Below are positions 9,066 through 18,290 of a DNA stretch of 64,000 nucleotides, piece by piece. Both the position numbers and the translations under genes were made by a program. The first letter of the stretch is position 1; each line of letters starts with the position of its first letter. Below the pieces are notes generated by a model that made no database searches, was not told where the DNA came from, and was given only the letters and a program-made list of their open reading frames with translations. The stretch lies in NCBI RefSeq assembly GCF_002153425.1, contig NZ_KZ119600.1, positions 748,418-812,417 of the forward strand. The letters run 5' to 3'. The DNA comes from Litchfieldia alkalitelluris. Its GTDB lineage: Bacteria; Bacillota; Bacilli; Bacillales; Salisediminibacteriaceae.

Positions 9066-9890
9066 GTGCCCGGAGCGGAGTTCTTATTTGTGTTTCGGGC
9101 ACTAATGAGTTGTGATAGTGCCCGGAGCGGAGGTCTCGATGTGGTTTCGGGCACTAATGAGTTGTGATAGTGCCCGGAGCGGAGGTCTCGATGTGGCTTC
9201 GGGCACTAATGAGTTGTGATAGTGCCCGGAGCGGAGGTCTTATTTGTGTTTCGGGCACTAATGAGCATTGATAGTGCCCGGAGTGCAGGTCTCGATGTGG
9301 TTTCGGGCACTAATGAGCTGTGATAGTGCCCGGAGCGGAGGTCCCATATGTGTTTCGGGCACTAATGAGCTGAGATAGTGCCCGGAGCGTAGTTCTTATT
9401 TGTGTTTCGGGCACTAATGAGTAGAGATAGTGCCCGGAGCGGAGGTCTCAAAGTGGTTTCGGGCACTAATGAGCTGTGATAGTGCCCGGAGCGCGGGTCT
9501 CAAAGTGGTTTCGGGCACTAATGAGCTGAGATAGTGCCCGGAGCGAAGGTCCCATATGTGTTTCGGGCACTAATGAGTAGTGATAGTGCCCGAAGCGGAG
9601 GTCCCATATGTGTTTCGGGCACTAATGAGCTGAGATAGTGCCCGGAGCGAAGGTCCCATCAATGTTTCGGGCACTAATGAGTTGTGATAGTGCCCGGAGC
9701 GCGGGTCTCGATGTGGTTTCGGGCACTAATGAGTAGAGATAGTGCCCGGAGCGGAGGTCTCAAAGTGGTTTCGGGCACTAATGAGCATTGATAGTGCCCG
9801 GAGCGAAGGTCCCATCAATGTTTCGGGCACTAATGAGCAGAGATAGTGCCCGGAGCGCACAACCCATAAGGTTTTCAGGCACTATCAAGC
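9066..9890. repeat. 52-bp tandem hairpin array (16 units)
   Basis: gtgcccg recurs exactly every 52 bp from 9066 to 9846. Each unit has the arms gtgcccg and cgggcac around a variable 23-nt loop (gagcggaggtc...tttt), followed by a taatgag...gat linker. Several loop variants are shuffled along the array, which fits unequal exchange. It fills the gap between the secreted-protein gene and the histidine kinase gene. No open frame is supported here. Confidence 0.93.
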
Positions 9891-10015
9891 TCTCACCGAA
9901 GCATCAAATCGAAACAGCTCGCAAAATTCATATAATTGTTATTGCGGTTTTGCTATGATAAGACTAGTAATTGGTTATTGGTACGAAAATCAAGTTTTTC
10001 AAGGGGAGAATTGGC

Positions 10016-11170
10016 TTGAATACATATTTGATATGGCTATTATTACTAATGATATCTTGGCTATTTGCCTTATTACAATTTGAAGGGAGCTTACTAGAGA
10101 TTCCTTTTCAGATTGTTGGGAGTGCGGCCTTCTTTGCTGTCATTTTCCTGTTACCTTTATTTAAGAAAAATCAAATCATTTATACGATCATCATGAGTGC
10201 TGCAGCTTTGCTCGCTGTCATCATCCTTTGGCCTGAAAATGATGGAACAGTAAATGTATACGTTCTTCTTGTTTTTACTATCATTGCAGGTATGTCGGTC
10301 ATCACCCTTTCTTGGCAAAGTGTCTTTGTGGGAGGCATCTTGCTAACTGGAATGGTTGCACCTTATTTTTCCCACTATCCGAGCTTTGCACCAGCATTTC
10401 TCATCTTGTATGGTGCGTTGCTGAGCCTTGCGTTAGTGACTTACCGTCAAACGAAAACGAAGGTCGATGGAATTGAAGCACGAAATGAAGCGTTATTTAG
10501 TGAATATAGAAAACTTAAGCGACGCCTCGTGAATGAGGAGCAGGCTGCAAGACAAGAGGAAAGGGCTCAAATTGCAAGGGAAATTCATGATTCTGTTGGA
10601 CACAAATTAACGGCTTTACTTATGCAACTTGAAGTTGTCCGAATGGAGCAAAAGGGACAAGAAGATCAGGTTGATGACCAAAGATTATTGGAATTAAAAC
10701 AGCTGGCAAAGGAAAGTCTTGAGGAAACGCGGAGTGCTGTAAAAACGTTGAAACAAGATGAAGTTGGTGGCCTAACGGCGATTATTAGACTTATACGGAA
10801 GTTGGAAGCGGAAAATTATATGCGGGTTCATTTCTCGATTAGGCATGGCGCATTAACAGCCCCATTAGGTAATGAACAATCTGTGGCAGTGTACCGCGCT
10901 GTACAGGAGGCATTGACGAATGTAATGCGCCATTCGGGGGGAAGGGAAGTAGAAATTGTTTTTGAAGCGCCTGCTGGTGGGGTATTCAGGTTTGAAGTCT
11001 CAAATCCATTGAAAACAGAGAGCCGAATAAAAGAGGGATTTGGACTTTCCTCAATGAGAGAACGAATGGAGCAAGTTGGGGGAACACTTGACATTGCTCA
11101 ATATGATGATCAATTTATAGTGCGAGGCACTTTACCATTATTAGATGTGAATAGGAGGGGAACGGAATGA
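10016..11170 (+). CDS. Sensor histidine kinase, NarL/LiaS class (LnrJ-like)
   Basis: The 384-residue kinase has five or six closely packed N-terminal membrane helices (residues 4-145) with almost no extracellular domain, a short coiled coil, HisKA_3 dimerisation with the phospho-acceptor His in AREIHDSVGH, and an HATPase domain starting with EALTNVMRHSGG and ending with GFGLSSMRER. The TTG start is chosen because aggggag lies 8 nt upstream. It is coupled to the next gene by a 4-nt overlap. Order and sizes match B. subtilis LnrJ (YfiJ), which senses linear polyene membrane-active antibiotics; the ligand here is inferred. Confidence 0.88.
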   Translation: MNTYLIWLLLLMISWLFALLQFEGSLLEIPFQIVGSAAFFAVIFLLPLFKKNQIIYTIIMSAAALLAVIILWPENDGTVNVYVLLVFTIIAGMSVITLSWQSVFVGGILLTGMVAPYFSHYPSFAPAFLILYGALLSLALVTYRQTKTKVDGIEARNEALFSEYRKLKRRLVNEEQAARQEERAQIAREIHDSVGHKLTALLMQLEVVRMEQKGQEDQVDDQRLLELKQLAKESLEETRSAVKTLKQDEVGGLTAIIRLIRKLEAENYMRVHFSIRHGALTAPLGNEQSVAVYRAVQEALTNVMRHSGGREVEIVFEAPAGGVFRFEVSNPLKTESRIKEGFGLSSMRERMEQVGGTLDIAQYDDQFIVRGTLPLLDVNRRGTE

Positions 11171-11805
11171 TACGGATTTTGTTAGCTGAGGATCAAGGAA
11201 TGGTGAGGCATGGTTTGAAAATGATGGTGGAGACGGATGAAGTGATGAAGGTCATTGGAGAAGCGAGTAATGGAAAGGAAGCCATTTCTCTTTGTGAAAA
11301 ACATCATTTTGACGTGATCATTCTAGATATTCGTATGCCTGAAATGGACGGCTTAGAAGCAGCACGTATCATTCACTCCCGTTGGCCAGATAGGAAAGTA
11401 CTCATATTGACGACATTTAATGATGATGAATATGCGCTGGAGGCACTGAAGAGTGGGGCAAGTGGTTATATGTTGAAGGATGCAGAACCACAGGAGTTGA
11501 TAAAAGCTATTCGAAGTTGTTTAGCTGGGGGACTATCTTTACAGGATCAAGTGGCTGCAAAAGTAATGCCACGCCTTATTAAACAACAGCAGCAGGTTTC
11601 AGAAGAAGCGGATCCGTCCCTCACACCTCGAGAGCTAGACATTATCCGTAAAATTGGCGAGGGCAGGAGCAACAAGGAAATAGCGGAAGAATTAGCGTTA
11701 TCTGTAGGTACGGTAAAAAACCATATTAGTATCATCCTAGATAAGCTTGAGCTGAGGGATCGCACGCAGATTGCGATCTATGCCATTAGACATGAGATTG
11801 TTTAG
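11167..11805 (+). CDS. LuxR/NarL-family response regulator (LnrK-like)
   Basis: The 212-residue regulator has a receiver domain with acidic pocket AEDQ and phospho-acceptor D54 in LDIRMPEMDG, then a GerE/LuxR helix-turn-helix (LTPRELDII...SNKEIAEELALSVGTVKNHI, residues about 145-205). The ATGA overlap with the kinase implies translational coupling. The likely target is the ABC operon starting at 12400, by analogy with LnrK controlling lnrLMN. Confidence 0.93.
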   Translation: MIRILLAEDQGMVRHGLKMMVETDEVMKVIGEASNGKEAISLCEKHHFDVIILDIRMPEMDGLEAARIIHSRWPDRKVLILTTFNDDEYALEALKSGASGYMLKDAEPQELIKAIRSCLAGGLSLQDQVAAKVMPRLIKQQQQVSEEADPSLTPRELDIIRKIGEGRSNKEIAEELALSVGTVKNHISIILDKLELRDRTQIAIYAIRHEIV

Positions 11806-11886
11806 GGTATTGTAGTAATGGCTGTTTGTTTCGTTCAAGAAGATAAAATGACTTAAGTCATGGTAAAACAAAAAAGTGATGACTGA

Positions 11887-11912
11887 AGACAGTGGGAGCA
11901 CTGTCTTTTTAT
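11887..11912 (+). terminator. Intrinsic terminator after the two-component operon
   Basis: agacagt and actgtct form a stem around gggagc, followed by ttttt. It separates the two-component genes from the ABC genes, so the latter probably have their own promoter. Confidence 0.8.
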
Positions 11913-12059
11913 GTATATACTTTGATTAAGCAAGTGGATAAGGCTGTACCGCGTCGGTAATATTTATGTTTTTCTAAGAACAATTGAAAAAGTAGCTTAA
12001 TGAATAGCTCTGTTACAGGATAATGTTGATATTTAATACTTTTTGATTTTTGTGGAAGG

Positions 12060-12345
12060 TGCACCTGTCTCTTCCTCTACGAGCAAATGCTTCGTAGTGT
12101 ATCCGTCGAGACAACTCGCAGCATACTCGTGATGTTTATGCTCGTTCCTGCGGGATTAAAGGCAGGGGTAAGACCCCGCAGATGCAGGAGGCAGGACGCC
12201 GACATTACGCCGTTGCCCACAGGACGTGGGCAAGTTCTTAGGCGGAATTTGGAGGAGGCTTACCAGCCGCCCGCGGCAAAGAAGACACTGCGAAGAATGA
12301 GCAGATGTCGCACTTGTACCTTGCGTGAAAGCGAGTACCTGTAAC
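12060..12345 (-). repeat. Dispersed GC-rich intergenic element, reverse copy
   Basis: Read on the minus strand this stretch begins tactcgctttc and carries gcgggc, cagcctcctc, tgcggggtc and cccgcaggag-like blocks in the order seen in the copies at 51917 and 56494. The copy is longer, with extra GC-rich palindromes (ttgcccac and gtgggcaa at 12214-12233). A short open frame on the plus strand has a composition unlike neighbouring genes and is not called. The gap 11913-12059 shows no other feature. Confidence 0.6.
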
Positions 12346-12399
12346 AATAAATCAACATCTGTATTTAAGAGAGCTTAATGAAAAAAAGGAGGTAGCAAT

Positions 12400-13332
12400 A
12401 TGCTTGAAACGGAAGAGCTAAAAAAGGTTTTTAAAGGTAAGCCAGCAGTAGATGGTGTTAATTTATATATGGACGAAGGAGAATCGGTAGGGCTGTTAGG
12501 GCCAAATGGAGCAGGGAAATCAACGACTATTTCTATGATTTCGTCCCTTATTAAACCGACTTCTGGAGACGTTAAATTGAAAGGACAAAGCGTCCTAAAG
12601 GATCCAGGGATTATTCGAAATGTACTCGGAGTTGTTCCACAAGAAATTGCATTATATGAAGAGCTTACTGCATACGAAAACTTAAAGTTTTTTGGCAGAA
12701 TATATGGTCTAAAAGGGAAAGAGTTAGATTTAAAAATTCAGGAAGTATTGGAAATAGTCGGGTTGCGAGATCGCCAGAAGGATATTGTTAAAACTTATTC
12801 TGGAGGTATGCAAAGACGGATTAACATGGCAGCAGCAATGCTTCATGAACCAGAACTTCTTATAATGGATGAGCCAACAGTAGGGATTGATCCTCAATCA
12901 AGGACCCACATCCTAGATACAGTGAGACATCTCAATCAGGAGAAAGGCTTAACCGTCCTTTATACGAGCCATTACATGGAGGAAGTGGAGCGACTTTGTG
13001 ACCGCGTTTATATTATGGACCATGGTCAAGTAATCGCATCAGGAACGAAGGACGAGTTAAAAAGTATTTTATCAGGTGAGGAGACGATCTTAATTGATTT
13101 AGACCGCCCTTACCCAGCTTTAGTCACAGACTTGCAGTCACATGAAGGAATTAGGCAGGCGCTGGAGACGACTAAAGGTTTGAAGCTAATTGTACCAAAG
13201 GGAAGTAAATTGCTCGGAAGTATATTTCAAATTGCAGAACGTCATCAAGCACAGATTCTAAATGTCAATGTGCAAGTGCCAACATTGGAAGACGTGTTTT
13301 TACACCTAACTGGCAGAAAGCTTAGGGATTGA
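12400..13332 (+). CDS. ABC exporter ATP-binding protein (LnrL-like)
   Basis: The 310-residue ATPase has Walker A GPNGAGKST, Q-loop VVPQEIALYEEL, signature YSGGMQRR, Walker B LLIMDEPTVGIDPQ and the switch His in TSHYMEE. The C-terminal region ending TLEDVFLHLTGRKLRD is typical of the drug-exporter DrrA/LnrL group. A strong aaaggaggt lies 9 nt before the ATG. It is the first gene of a three-gene operon with two ABC-2 permeases, downstream of the two-component pair. Confidence 0.92.
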   Translation: MLETEELKKVFKGKPAVDGVNLYMDEGESVGLLGPNGAGKSTTISMISSLIKPTSGDVKLKGQSVLKDPGIIRNVLGVVPQEIALYEELTAYENLKFFGRIYGLKGKELDLKIQEVLEIVGLRDRQKDIVKTYSGGMQRRINMAAAMLHEPELLIMDEPTVGIDPQSRTHILDTVRHLNQEKGLTVLYTSHYMEEVERLCDRVYIMDHGQVIASGTKDELKSILSGEETILIDLDRPYPALVTDLQSHEGIRQALETTKGLKLIVPKGSKLLGSIFQIAERHQAQILNVNVQVPTLEDVFLHLTGRKLRD

Positions 13333-13342
13333 GGTGAAAAAA

Positions 13343-14641
13343 ATGGGCAATTTTCTTAAGAAGGATATACTCGTTTTGCTTCGAGATCGTACAGAATTAA
13401 TCCTCCTCTTACTCATGCCAGTTATATTAATCGCTATACTGAGCTTCGCATTACGGGGAGTTCTAGGTGGAGAAACAGCTGACATTCACTTGGACATAGG
13501 ATTTGTGATGGAGGATGATGAACAGCAAGGGATCGTCACATTCATTGAGGAATTGGAAAGCTCGGGAATGCCCCTTGAAGTGGTTCAGGAGCTACAATAT
13601 GCTGCAGAAGAAGCAGAGCCTTATACGATGTTAATAGATTTATTGAACCATGAAAGTATTACGGACATGGTGACACTAGTAGAACTCGATTTTTTACAAG
13701 GGAAAGAAGCTTTAGAGAATGAGGAAGTTTCCGCTTTGTTAACCATTCCTGAACATTTCACGTACCGTACACTTCAGAAAATGATATTAAACGAAGGGGA
13801 AGGAAGTGAACTTCTTATTACGGTAAAGGATTATAGTTCGCTCACGACAGAAGTGTTTCTTAACATTATAAATCGCTTTGTAAACACCTTAAATTTTGAA
13901 ACGGCGATATCCCATACCCTCATAGAGATGGGAGAGGAAGAGATGCTATACGAGCTTGCTGAACAAGGGGACTGGGGGACACAGGATTTTGGTGGGATTG
14001 AATCGATTACTCCTCGTGATCCTATTACTTCTTTTCAATATTACACGATTAGTATGGCCGTCATGTTTGTATTATTTGTTGGATCGACCATTGCTAGTAA
14101 AGCATATGTGGAAAAAAAGCAGCATGTATTTAATCGAATCATGCTTTCAAATCAACACCCGATTATATATTTAGGTGGAAAAATCATTTCCGCATCGGTT
14201 ATCTCATTTATCCAACTAGTGATATTGTTTCTGTTGTCCACTCTGGTTTTTCGCACCTTTCCGTTGGACGATCTAGCCTTCTGGGGTGGGATAATTATCA
14301 TTGGAGTTATTCTTGCAATTTGTGTAGGAGGATTTGCTGCCCTGTTAACATCAATTGCCGTAAAGTACGAAAACGATGCAATAAATCATATTTATTCAGG
14401 TGGGATTGTGACTCTACTTGCATTTGCTGGAGGAAGCTTCTTCCCAACGTCCGAAATGCCATCATTCATTAGCGCGATAGGAAACTGGACACCAAATGGT
14501 GCAGCATTAACAGCATTTTTGAAATGGATGCAGGAGCTTGATTTGATGGTGATTCTTCCTTATTTGATACGAATTGCTATTCTGGCTATTATCTTGATTG
14601 CTGTTAGCATTTTAATTTTTCCAAAAAGGAGGTCGGTGTAG
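13343..14641 (+). CDS. ABC-2 family permease (LnrM-like)
   Basis: The 432-residue permease has one N-terminal membrane segment (about residues 21-38), a large extracytoplasmic domain (about 45-230) rich in acidic residues, and five C-terminal membrane segments, the ABC2_membrane_3 layout. The ATG at 13343 is chosen because tgaggtga lies 5-6 nt upstream and overlaps the end of the ATPase gene; a GTG three codons earlier is possible. It should form a heterodimeric channel with the next gene product. Confidence 0.88.
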   Translation: MGNFLKKDILVLLRDRTELILLLLMPVILIAILSFALRGVLGGETADIHLDIGFVMEDDEQQGIVTFIEELESSGMPLEVVQELQYAAEEAEPYTMLIDLLNHESITDMVTLVELDFLQGKEALENEEVSALLTIPEHFTYRTLQKMILNEGEGSELLITVKDYSSLTTEVFLNIINRFVNTLNFETAISHTLIEMGEEEMLYELAEQGDWGTQDFGGIESITPRDPITSFQYYTISMAVMFVLFVGSTIASKAYVEKKQHVFNRIMLSNQHPIIYLGGKIISASVISFIQLVILFLLSTLVFRTFPLDDLAFWGGIIIIGVILAICVGGFAALLTSIAVKYENDAINHIYSGGIVTLLAFAGGSFFPTSEMPSFISAIGNWTPNGAALTAFLKWMQELDLMVILPYLIRIAILAIILIAVSILIFPKRRSV

Positions 14642-15748
14642 ATGATATCTGTGTTTCTATTACAATGGCAGCGCCTACGTCGGGCACCAATACTTGTACT
14701 CTCTTTTCTTGGATTAACGATTTTGTTCGTATCGGTGTTAGCAGGATTTGGTGGGCCGAATAGTCAGTTTACAATCTACACTTATGGCGATCCTACCTTG
14801 GAGGAAGAGAATAGGGATAAATGGCTTGACCGCTTAAATGAAGAGGGAAATCTCACTTTTCATTGGGTAGAGGAATCAGAAGCTGTTGAAGCAGTTACTA
14901 GCAGAAGTGCTGGGATGGCCTTAAAGCTTATGAATGACGATTATCAGATTCTCATTGCAGTGCAGGATCCTTCAAGTGTAATGATTGAAAACTATGTATA
15001 TCAAGTGTTTTCAGAGGAGCTTCGATTGCAAGAAGTGGCTTCTCATGTAAACGCAGATGAATTTTATTCTAATCTAGATAAGGTAATGAGTGATCCTACC
15101 ATGAAGGTGACAACGGAGTCCTTAAGTGGAGAAGAGAGTTCCTATGCTTTTGATGAACGGCTCCATTTCCTATTTGGCATGACACTATTTTTCTCCATTT
15201 ACACAATGATGTACAGTTTAATGAATGTAGCGGAGGAAAAAAGGGTTGGAACTTGGGATCGCCTTATCGTCTCTCCCCTATACAAGTGGCAAGTTTACAC
15301 TGGTCATTTGCTTTACAGCTTTTTAATAGGAATGATTCAAATTGTTGTTGCATTCTTATTTTTTCAAGTGGTTTTTGGATTTGATTTAGGGGAGCGATAC
15401 GGAACGCTGTTACTCGTCATTGGTTGTTTTGCATTTGCAATCGTCAGCCTTGGCATGCTCGTGATGGGCTTAGTTAAAAGATCACAGCAAATGCAGGCAG
15501 TTATTCCAATCTTGGCTACGGCGATGGCAATGCTCGGTGGTGCTTATTGGCCAATTGAAGTTGTTTCGAATGAAATCATGCTAGCATTATCAAAAGGGAT
15601 GCCGATATATTATGGGTTGGACGCTTTGAAAGGTGCCGCTATTTATAACATGGGTATGCCTGAGCTATTACAGCCAATATCCATTATGCTATTGTTCGGT
15701 GTTGTATGCATGGGGATTGGAATTAACTTAATGGAACGCCGGGCTTAG
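14642..15748 (+). CDS. ABC-2 family permease (LnrN-like)
   Basis: The 368-residue permease has the same layout as the preceding one: an N-terminal membrane helix (residues 17-35), an extracytoplasmic domain to about residue 175, then about six helices, with EEKRVGTWDRLIVSP between helices typical of ABC-2 permeases. The start codon directly follows the previous stop, with aaggaggt inside the end of that gene. Two different permeases plus one ATPase match LnrLMN, the B. subtilis exporter for linearmycin-type antibiotics. Confidence 0.88.
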   Translation: MISVFLLQWQRLRRAPILVLSFLGLTILFVSVLAGFGGPNSQFTIYTYGDPTLEEENRDKWLDRLNEEGNLTFHWVEESEAVEAVTSRSAGMALKLMNDDYQILIAVQDPSSVMIENYVYQVFSEELRLQEVASHVNADEFYSNLDKVMSDPTMKVTTESLSGEESSYAFDERLHFLFGMTLFFSIYTMMYSLMNVAEEKRVGTWDRLIVSPLYKWQVYTGHLLYSFLIGMIQIVVAFLFFQVVFGFDLGERYGTLLLVIGCFAFAIVSLGMLVMGLVKRSQQMQAVIPILATAMAMLGGAYWPIEVVSNEIMLALSKGMPIYYGLDALKGAAIYNMGMPELLQPISIMLLFGVVCMGIGINLMERRA

Positions 15749-15778
15749 TGGAATAGGGATAATACGGAGTTAGTAGAG

Positions 15779-15826
15779 AAACCTCAGAATGAGTAATGTG
15801 GAAATTATTCATTCTGGGGTTTCTTG
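15779..15826 (+). terminator. Intrinsic terminator after the ABC operon
   Basis: aaacctcagaatga pairs with tcattctggggttt around a 16-nt loop, followed by a T-rich ttcttg. It closes the LnrLMN-like operon. Confidence 0.75.
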
Positions 15827-15861
15827 ATGTATGTTAAAAAATCAATTAATGTTTTGTTAAA

Positions 15862-15912
15862 AGGTACTCGCTATCCAAAGTGGTCATCCGCAGAAAGCGA
15901 GTAGGCTGTAGC
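15862..15912. repeat. Fragment of the dispersed GC-rich element
   Basis: tactcgcta at 15864 and tagcgc-type sequence near 15910 flank a short copy with an inverted tactcgct / agcgagta pair. It is a remnant of the element seen complete at 51917. Confidence 0.4.
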
Positions 15913-15949
15913 GCACACCAATGCAACAAAAACTATTCTCAGGGAAACC

Positions 15950-16276
15950 TTATTCGAATACCATATTGTATATTTTCGCAATATCCTCCTTGAATTTCTC
16001 TATATGAACGATCCTTGCTTCCCTCAATGCTTCTTTTCCATCTACATATAAAACAATGACTGGCACTGTGAATGCCATCAGTTCACCTGCAATTTGTGGA
16101 ACTTTATCTAAATCAACTAATCTTGCCTCGAGCTTTGGGAATGCTTGTAGAACTTCCTCAACCTGAGGAAGGAGACCATGACAAACGCTTCACCTCTCAG
16201 CAAATACGTATATGAGAGCCATATCATTTTGGTTCTTAAGTTGTTCTACTTCATCAATTGAGATGATTTCTTTCAT
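15950..16276 (-). CDS. Thioredoxin-fold protein with in-frame TGA at the first active-site Cys (candidate selenoprotein, UxxC)
   Basis: A 109-codon frame starts at an ATG with a GGGAGG site 11 nt upstream and reads MKEIISIDEVEQ...YVFAER, TGA (16192-16190), SVCHGLLPQVEE...FTVPVIVLYVDGKE...NMVFE, stop. Codons after the TGA stay in frame for 79 residues, with the thioredoxin cis-Pro (VPV) and the VDGKE turn. From family memory, relatives have Cys at the TGA position (CxVC), so reading TGA as selenocysteine gives U29-S-V-C32. A SECIS-like hairpin follows. The main alternative is a recent nonsense pseudogene. Whether the genome carries selA, selB, selC and selD cannot be seen here. Confidence 0.7.
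16153..16171 (-). promoter_or_regulatory. SECIS-like stem-loop downstream of the in-frame TGA
   Basis: On the minus strand an 8-bp perfect stem, cttcctca and tgaggaag, closes a GGU loop that begins 26 nt after the TGA. Published bacterial SECIS rules ask for a stem of at least 4 bp, a small apical loop with G in its first two positions, and 16-37 nt from the UGA to the loop; all are met. The same bases also encode LPQVEE, a plausible family motif, so chance remains possible. Confidence 0.5.
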
Positions 16277-16399
16277 GATTTTATTTTCCTCCCTGTCCTT
16301 GTCTATGTATTAGTATTATCATAAATGATTCTTATTTTAACTCAAAATTATTGGTGATTTACCCTAAATTAATTATTTAGGTTGGTATGGATTGGACTA

Positions 16400-16585
16400 G
16401 CAGATCTGGCCCTGATCTGGTATGAGAATCAAAGAAATGCATTTTTCATACCAGATCTCGCCCTGATCTGGTATGAGAATGTAGAATTAGAAGATCTCAT
16501 ACCTAATCTCGCCTAGATCAGGTATGAGAATGTAATTTTTGAAGATCGCATACCTGATCCCGCACTGATGACCTGGTATGGAATT
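16400..16585. repeat. 51-bp hairpin repeat array (four units)
   Basis: tatgagaa recurs at 16421, 16472 and 16523 (pitch 51 bp), with a degenerate fourth unit near 16577. The units form hairpins such as cataccagatc...gatctggtatg, with stems up to 11 bp around a 7-nt loop. The rest of the gap to 16810 contains nothing recognisable besides the next gene's leader. Confidence 0.85.
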
Positions 16586-16810
16586 CTAGATTTCCTTATT
16601 ATTATCCCATATCTCTCCAGCTCTGGTCTGAAGAACTAGGGGTATCTGATGAAAAAGATCAATATGACAAAATATCAATTAGCAATCTTCTGAAAAAAGC
16701 ACACTAAAGGGTGGATAAATGTGGTAACATGTTTTTGAGTCCAGGAACCGTTAAAAATATGTTGTCCGTTGCTAAAGTCATTTGATTAAAAGCAAAGGAG
16801 CTTATTTAAT

Positions 16811-17842
16811 ATGAACAAAAAACTAAATAGCAACGTAATGGAATTAGTGAAGGAGCAGTGTGACAAAATCAACTTTTCAGGTGTCATCCTTGGGAAAGAT
16901 AATGAAGACGTCTTATTTGAGTCTGCATTTGGTTTTGCAAACAGGTCAGACAAACTAGAAAATAACATGGATACACGCTTTGGAATAGCATCCGGTTGCA
17001 AGATTTTCACAGCAGTTGCCATATGTCAACTCGTAGAAAAAGGCTTGCTTACATTTGAAACGAAGTTGGAGGACTGTTTAGAAGCGAACTTTCCTCACTT
17101 TGATGAAAAGGTGACAGTACATCATCTCCTTACCCATACATCAGGGGTGCCAGATTATTTTGATGAAGCTGTGATGGATGATTTTGAAGACCTTTGGAAG
17201 CAAAATCCAATGTATCGGATTAAAAGATTAGAAGATTTTCTTCCCCTGTTTCAGGATCAGAAAATGATGTTTTCCCCAGGAGAGAAGTTTCACTATAATA
17301 ATGGCGGATTTATTCTCCTAGGTTTAATTGTGGAATCAATCTCGAGGCAGAAATTTCAAGATTATGTAGTAGAACATATTTTTTCTCCAGCAGAAATGAA
17401 AGAGTCTGGGTATTTCTCTTTCGACTGCCTTCCAGGGAATACAGCCTTAGGATATATTGATGAGGAAGATGGGTCATGGAGAACGAATATATATTCTCTA
17501 CCAATAATAGGTGGATCTGATGGTGGCGCTTTTATCACTGCCAAAGACATGATTCGATTTTGGGAGGCCCTATTGACGAATAGGCTCCTTAAAGAAGATA
17601 TGACTAGAAAATTACTAACACCTTATGCACAAGAGGAAGTTGATGGGGACGAGTATTATGGATATGGCGTTTGGATAAGCAAAAAAGATGATGACATATT
17701 TAAATATCACGTGATGGGTTATGACCCTGGTGTGAGCTTTGCATCTTCTTTTTATCCAAAACTCGGGTTGAAGCTTGTCATACCATCCAATAGGTCTTGG
17801 GGGCCACATGATGTGACGGAGACAATTGAAGATTATCTGTAA
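16811..17842 (+). CDS. Serine hydrolase, class C beta-lactamase/AmpH-like family
   Basis: The 343-residue protein carries the S61-G-C-K64 catalytic tetrad of the beta-lactamase superfamily, the HHLLTHTSGVPDY block near residue 103, and YNN in FHYNNGG (second motif). HVMGYDPG near the C-terminus stands in the place of the KTG/HSG box. No signal peptide is visible, so it is likely a cytosolic esterase or peptidase-like hydrolase and not a secreted beta-lactamase. An aaaggag site precedes the start. Confidence 0.88.
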   Translation: MNKKLNSNVMELVKEQCDKINFSGVILGKDNEDVLFESAFGFANRSDKLENNMDTRFGIASGCKIFTAVAICQLVEKGLLTFETKLEDCLEANFPHFDEKVTVHHLLTHTSGVPDYFDEAVMDDFEDLWKQNPMYRIKRLEDFLPLFQDQKMMFSPGEKFHYNNGGFILLGLIVESISRQKFQDYVVEHIFSPAEMKESGYFSFDCLPGNTALGYIDEEDGSWRTNIYSLPIIGGSDGGAFITAKDMIRFWEALLTNRLLKEDMTRKLLTPYAQEEVDGDEYYGYGVWISKKDDDIFKYHVMGYDPGVSFASSFYPKLGLKLVIPSNRSWGPHDVTETIEDYL

Positions 17843-17847
17843 GAAGA

Positions 17848-17894
17848 AAGCGCATGGGTTCAGTGGGAAACCACCGTGGCCCATGCGCTTTTTA
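17848..17894. terminator. Bidirectional terminator between convergent genes
   Basis: aaagcgcatggg pairs with cccatgcgcttt with an inner gtgg/ccac helix. T runs (or A runs on the other strand) flank both sides, so it can serve the serine hydrolase (+) and the DUF4181 gene (-). Confidence 0.85.
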
Positions 17895-18290
17895 GATGAA
17901 GTCCAATAAACCAAACTGCATGATAGCAAGGATAACAAATGAAAAGTAGGCTGCATCACTGATGGAAAGTATGGCCTGCTTTGGTTTGTCAGAATAATTT
18001 TTCTCAAAATGAGCGTTGATTATTGAAACGGTTAATAGGTACAAAAGTAAGGCCATAAAGAAAAAGTTAAGCGAAAGGTAGCCATTTGTTTGTAATAAGG
18101 GGATAAAGGGAGTAACTATAGCGAAAGTTATACTGATTGTTCTTTCAATTATCTTATGCGTCCGATTCACGTGATTACTGCCGAAAATTTTTCTTTTTTC
18201 TATATTAAACTGTTTTCTTAAAGCAAATTGGATTAGATAGTTTAGAGCGAACACAGCGATAAATGCCAATATAAAATAAATCCAAAACAT
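17892..18290 (-). CDS. DUF4181 integral membrane protein
   Basis: The 132-residue protein has four hydrophobic segments (about residues 2-20, 50-68, 72-92, 115-130). The charged stretch LRKQFNIEKRKIFGSNHVNRTHK after helix 1 is the hallmark of Bacillus DUF4181 proteins. Start choice: GGTGG lies 8 nt before this ATG, and an adjacent upstream ATG is possible. Function unknown. Confidence 0.75.
   Translation of the reverse strand: MFWIYFILAFIAVFALNYLIQFALRKQFNIEKRKIFGSNHVNRTHKIIERTISITFAIVTPFIPLLQTNGYLSLNFFFMALLLYLLTVSIINAHFEKNYSDKPKQAILSISDAAYFSFVILAIMQFGLLDFI

Noticed and set aside
12087-12344. 85-codon open frame on the plus strand
   Set aside because: Lies within a reverse copy of the dispersed GC-rich element; Arg-rich composition unlike a Bacillus protein, no ribosome site.
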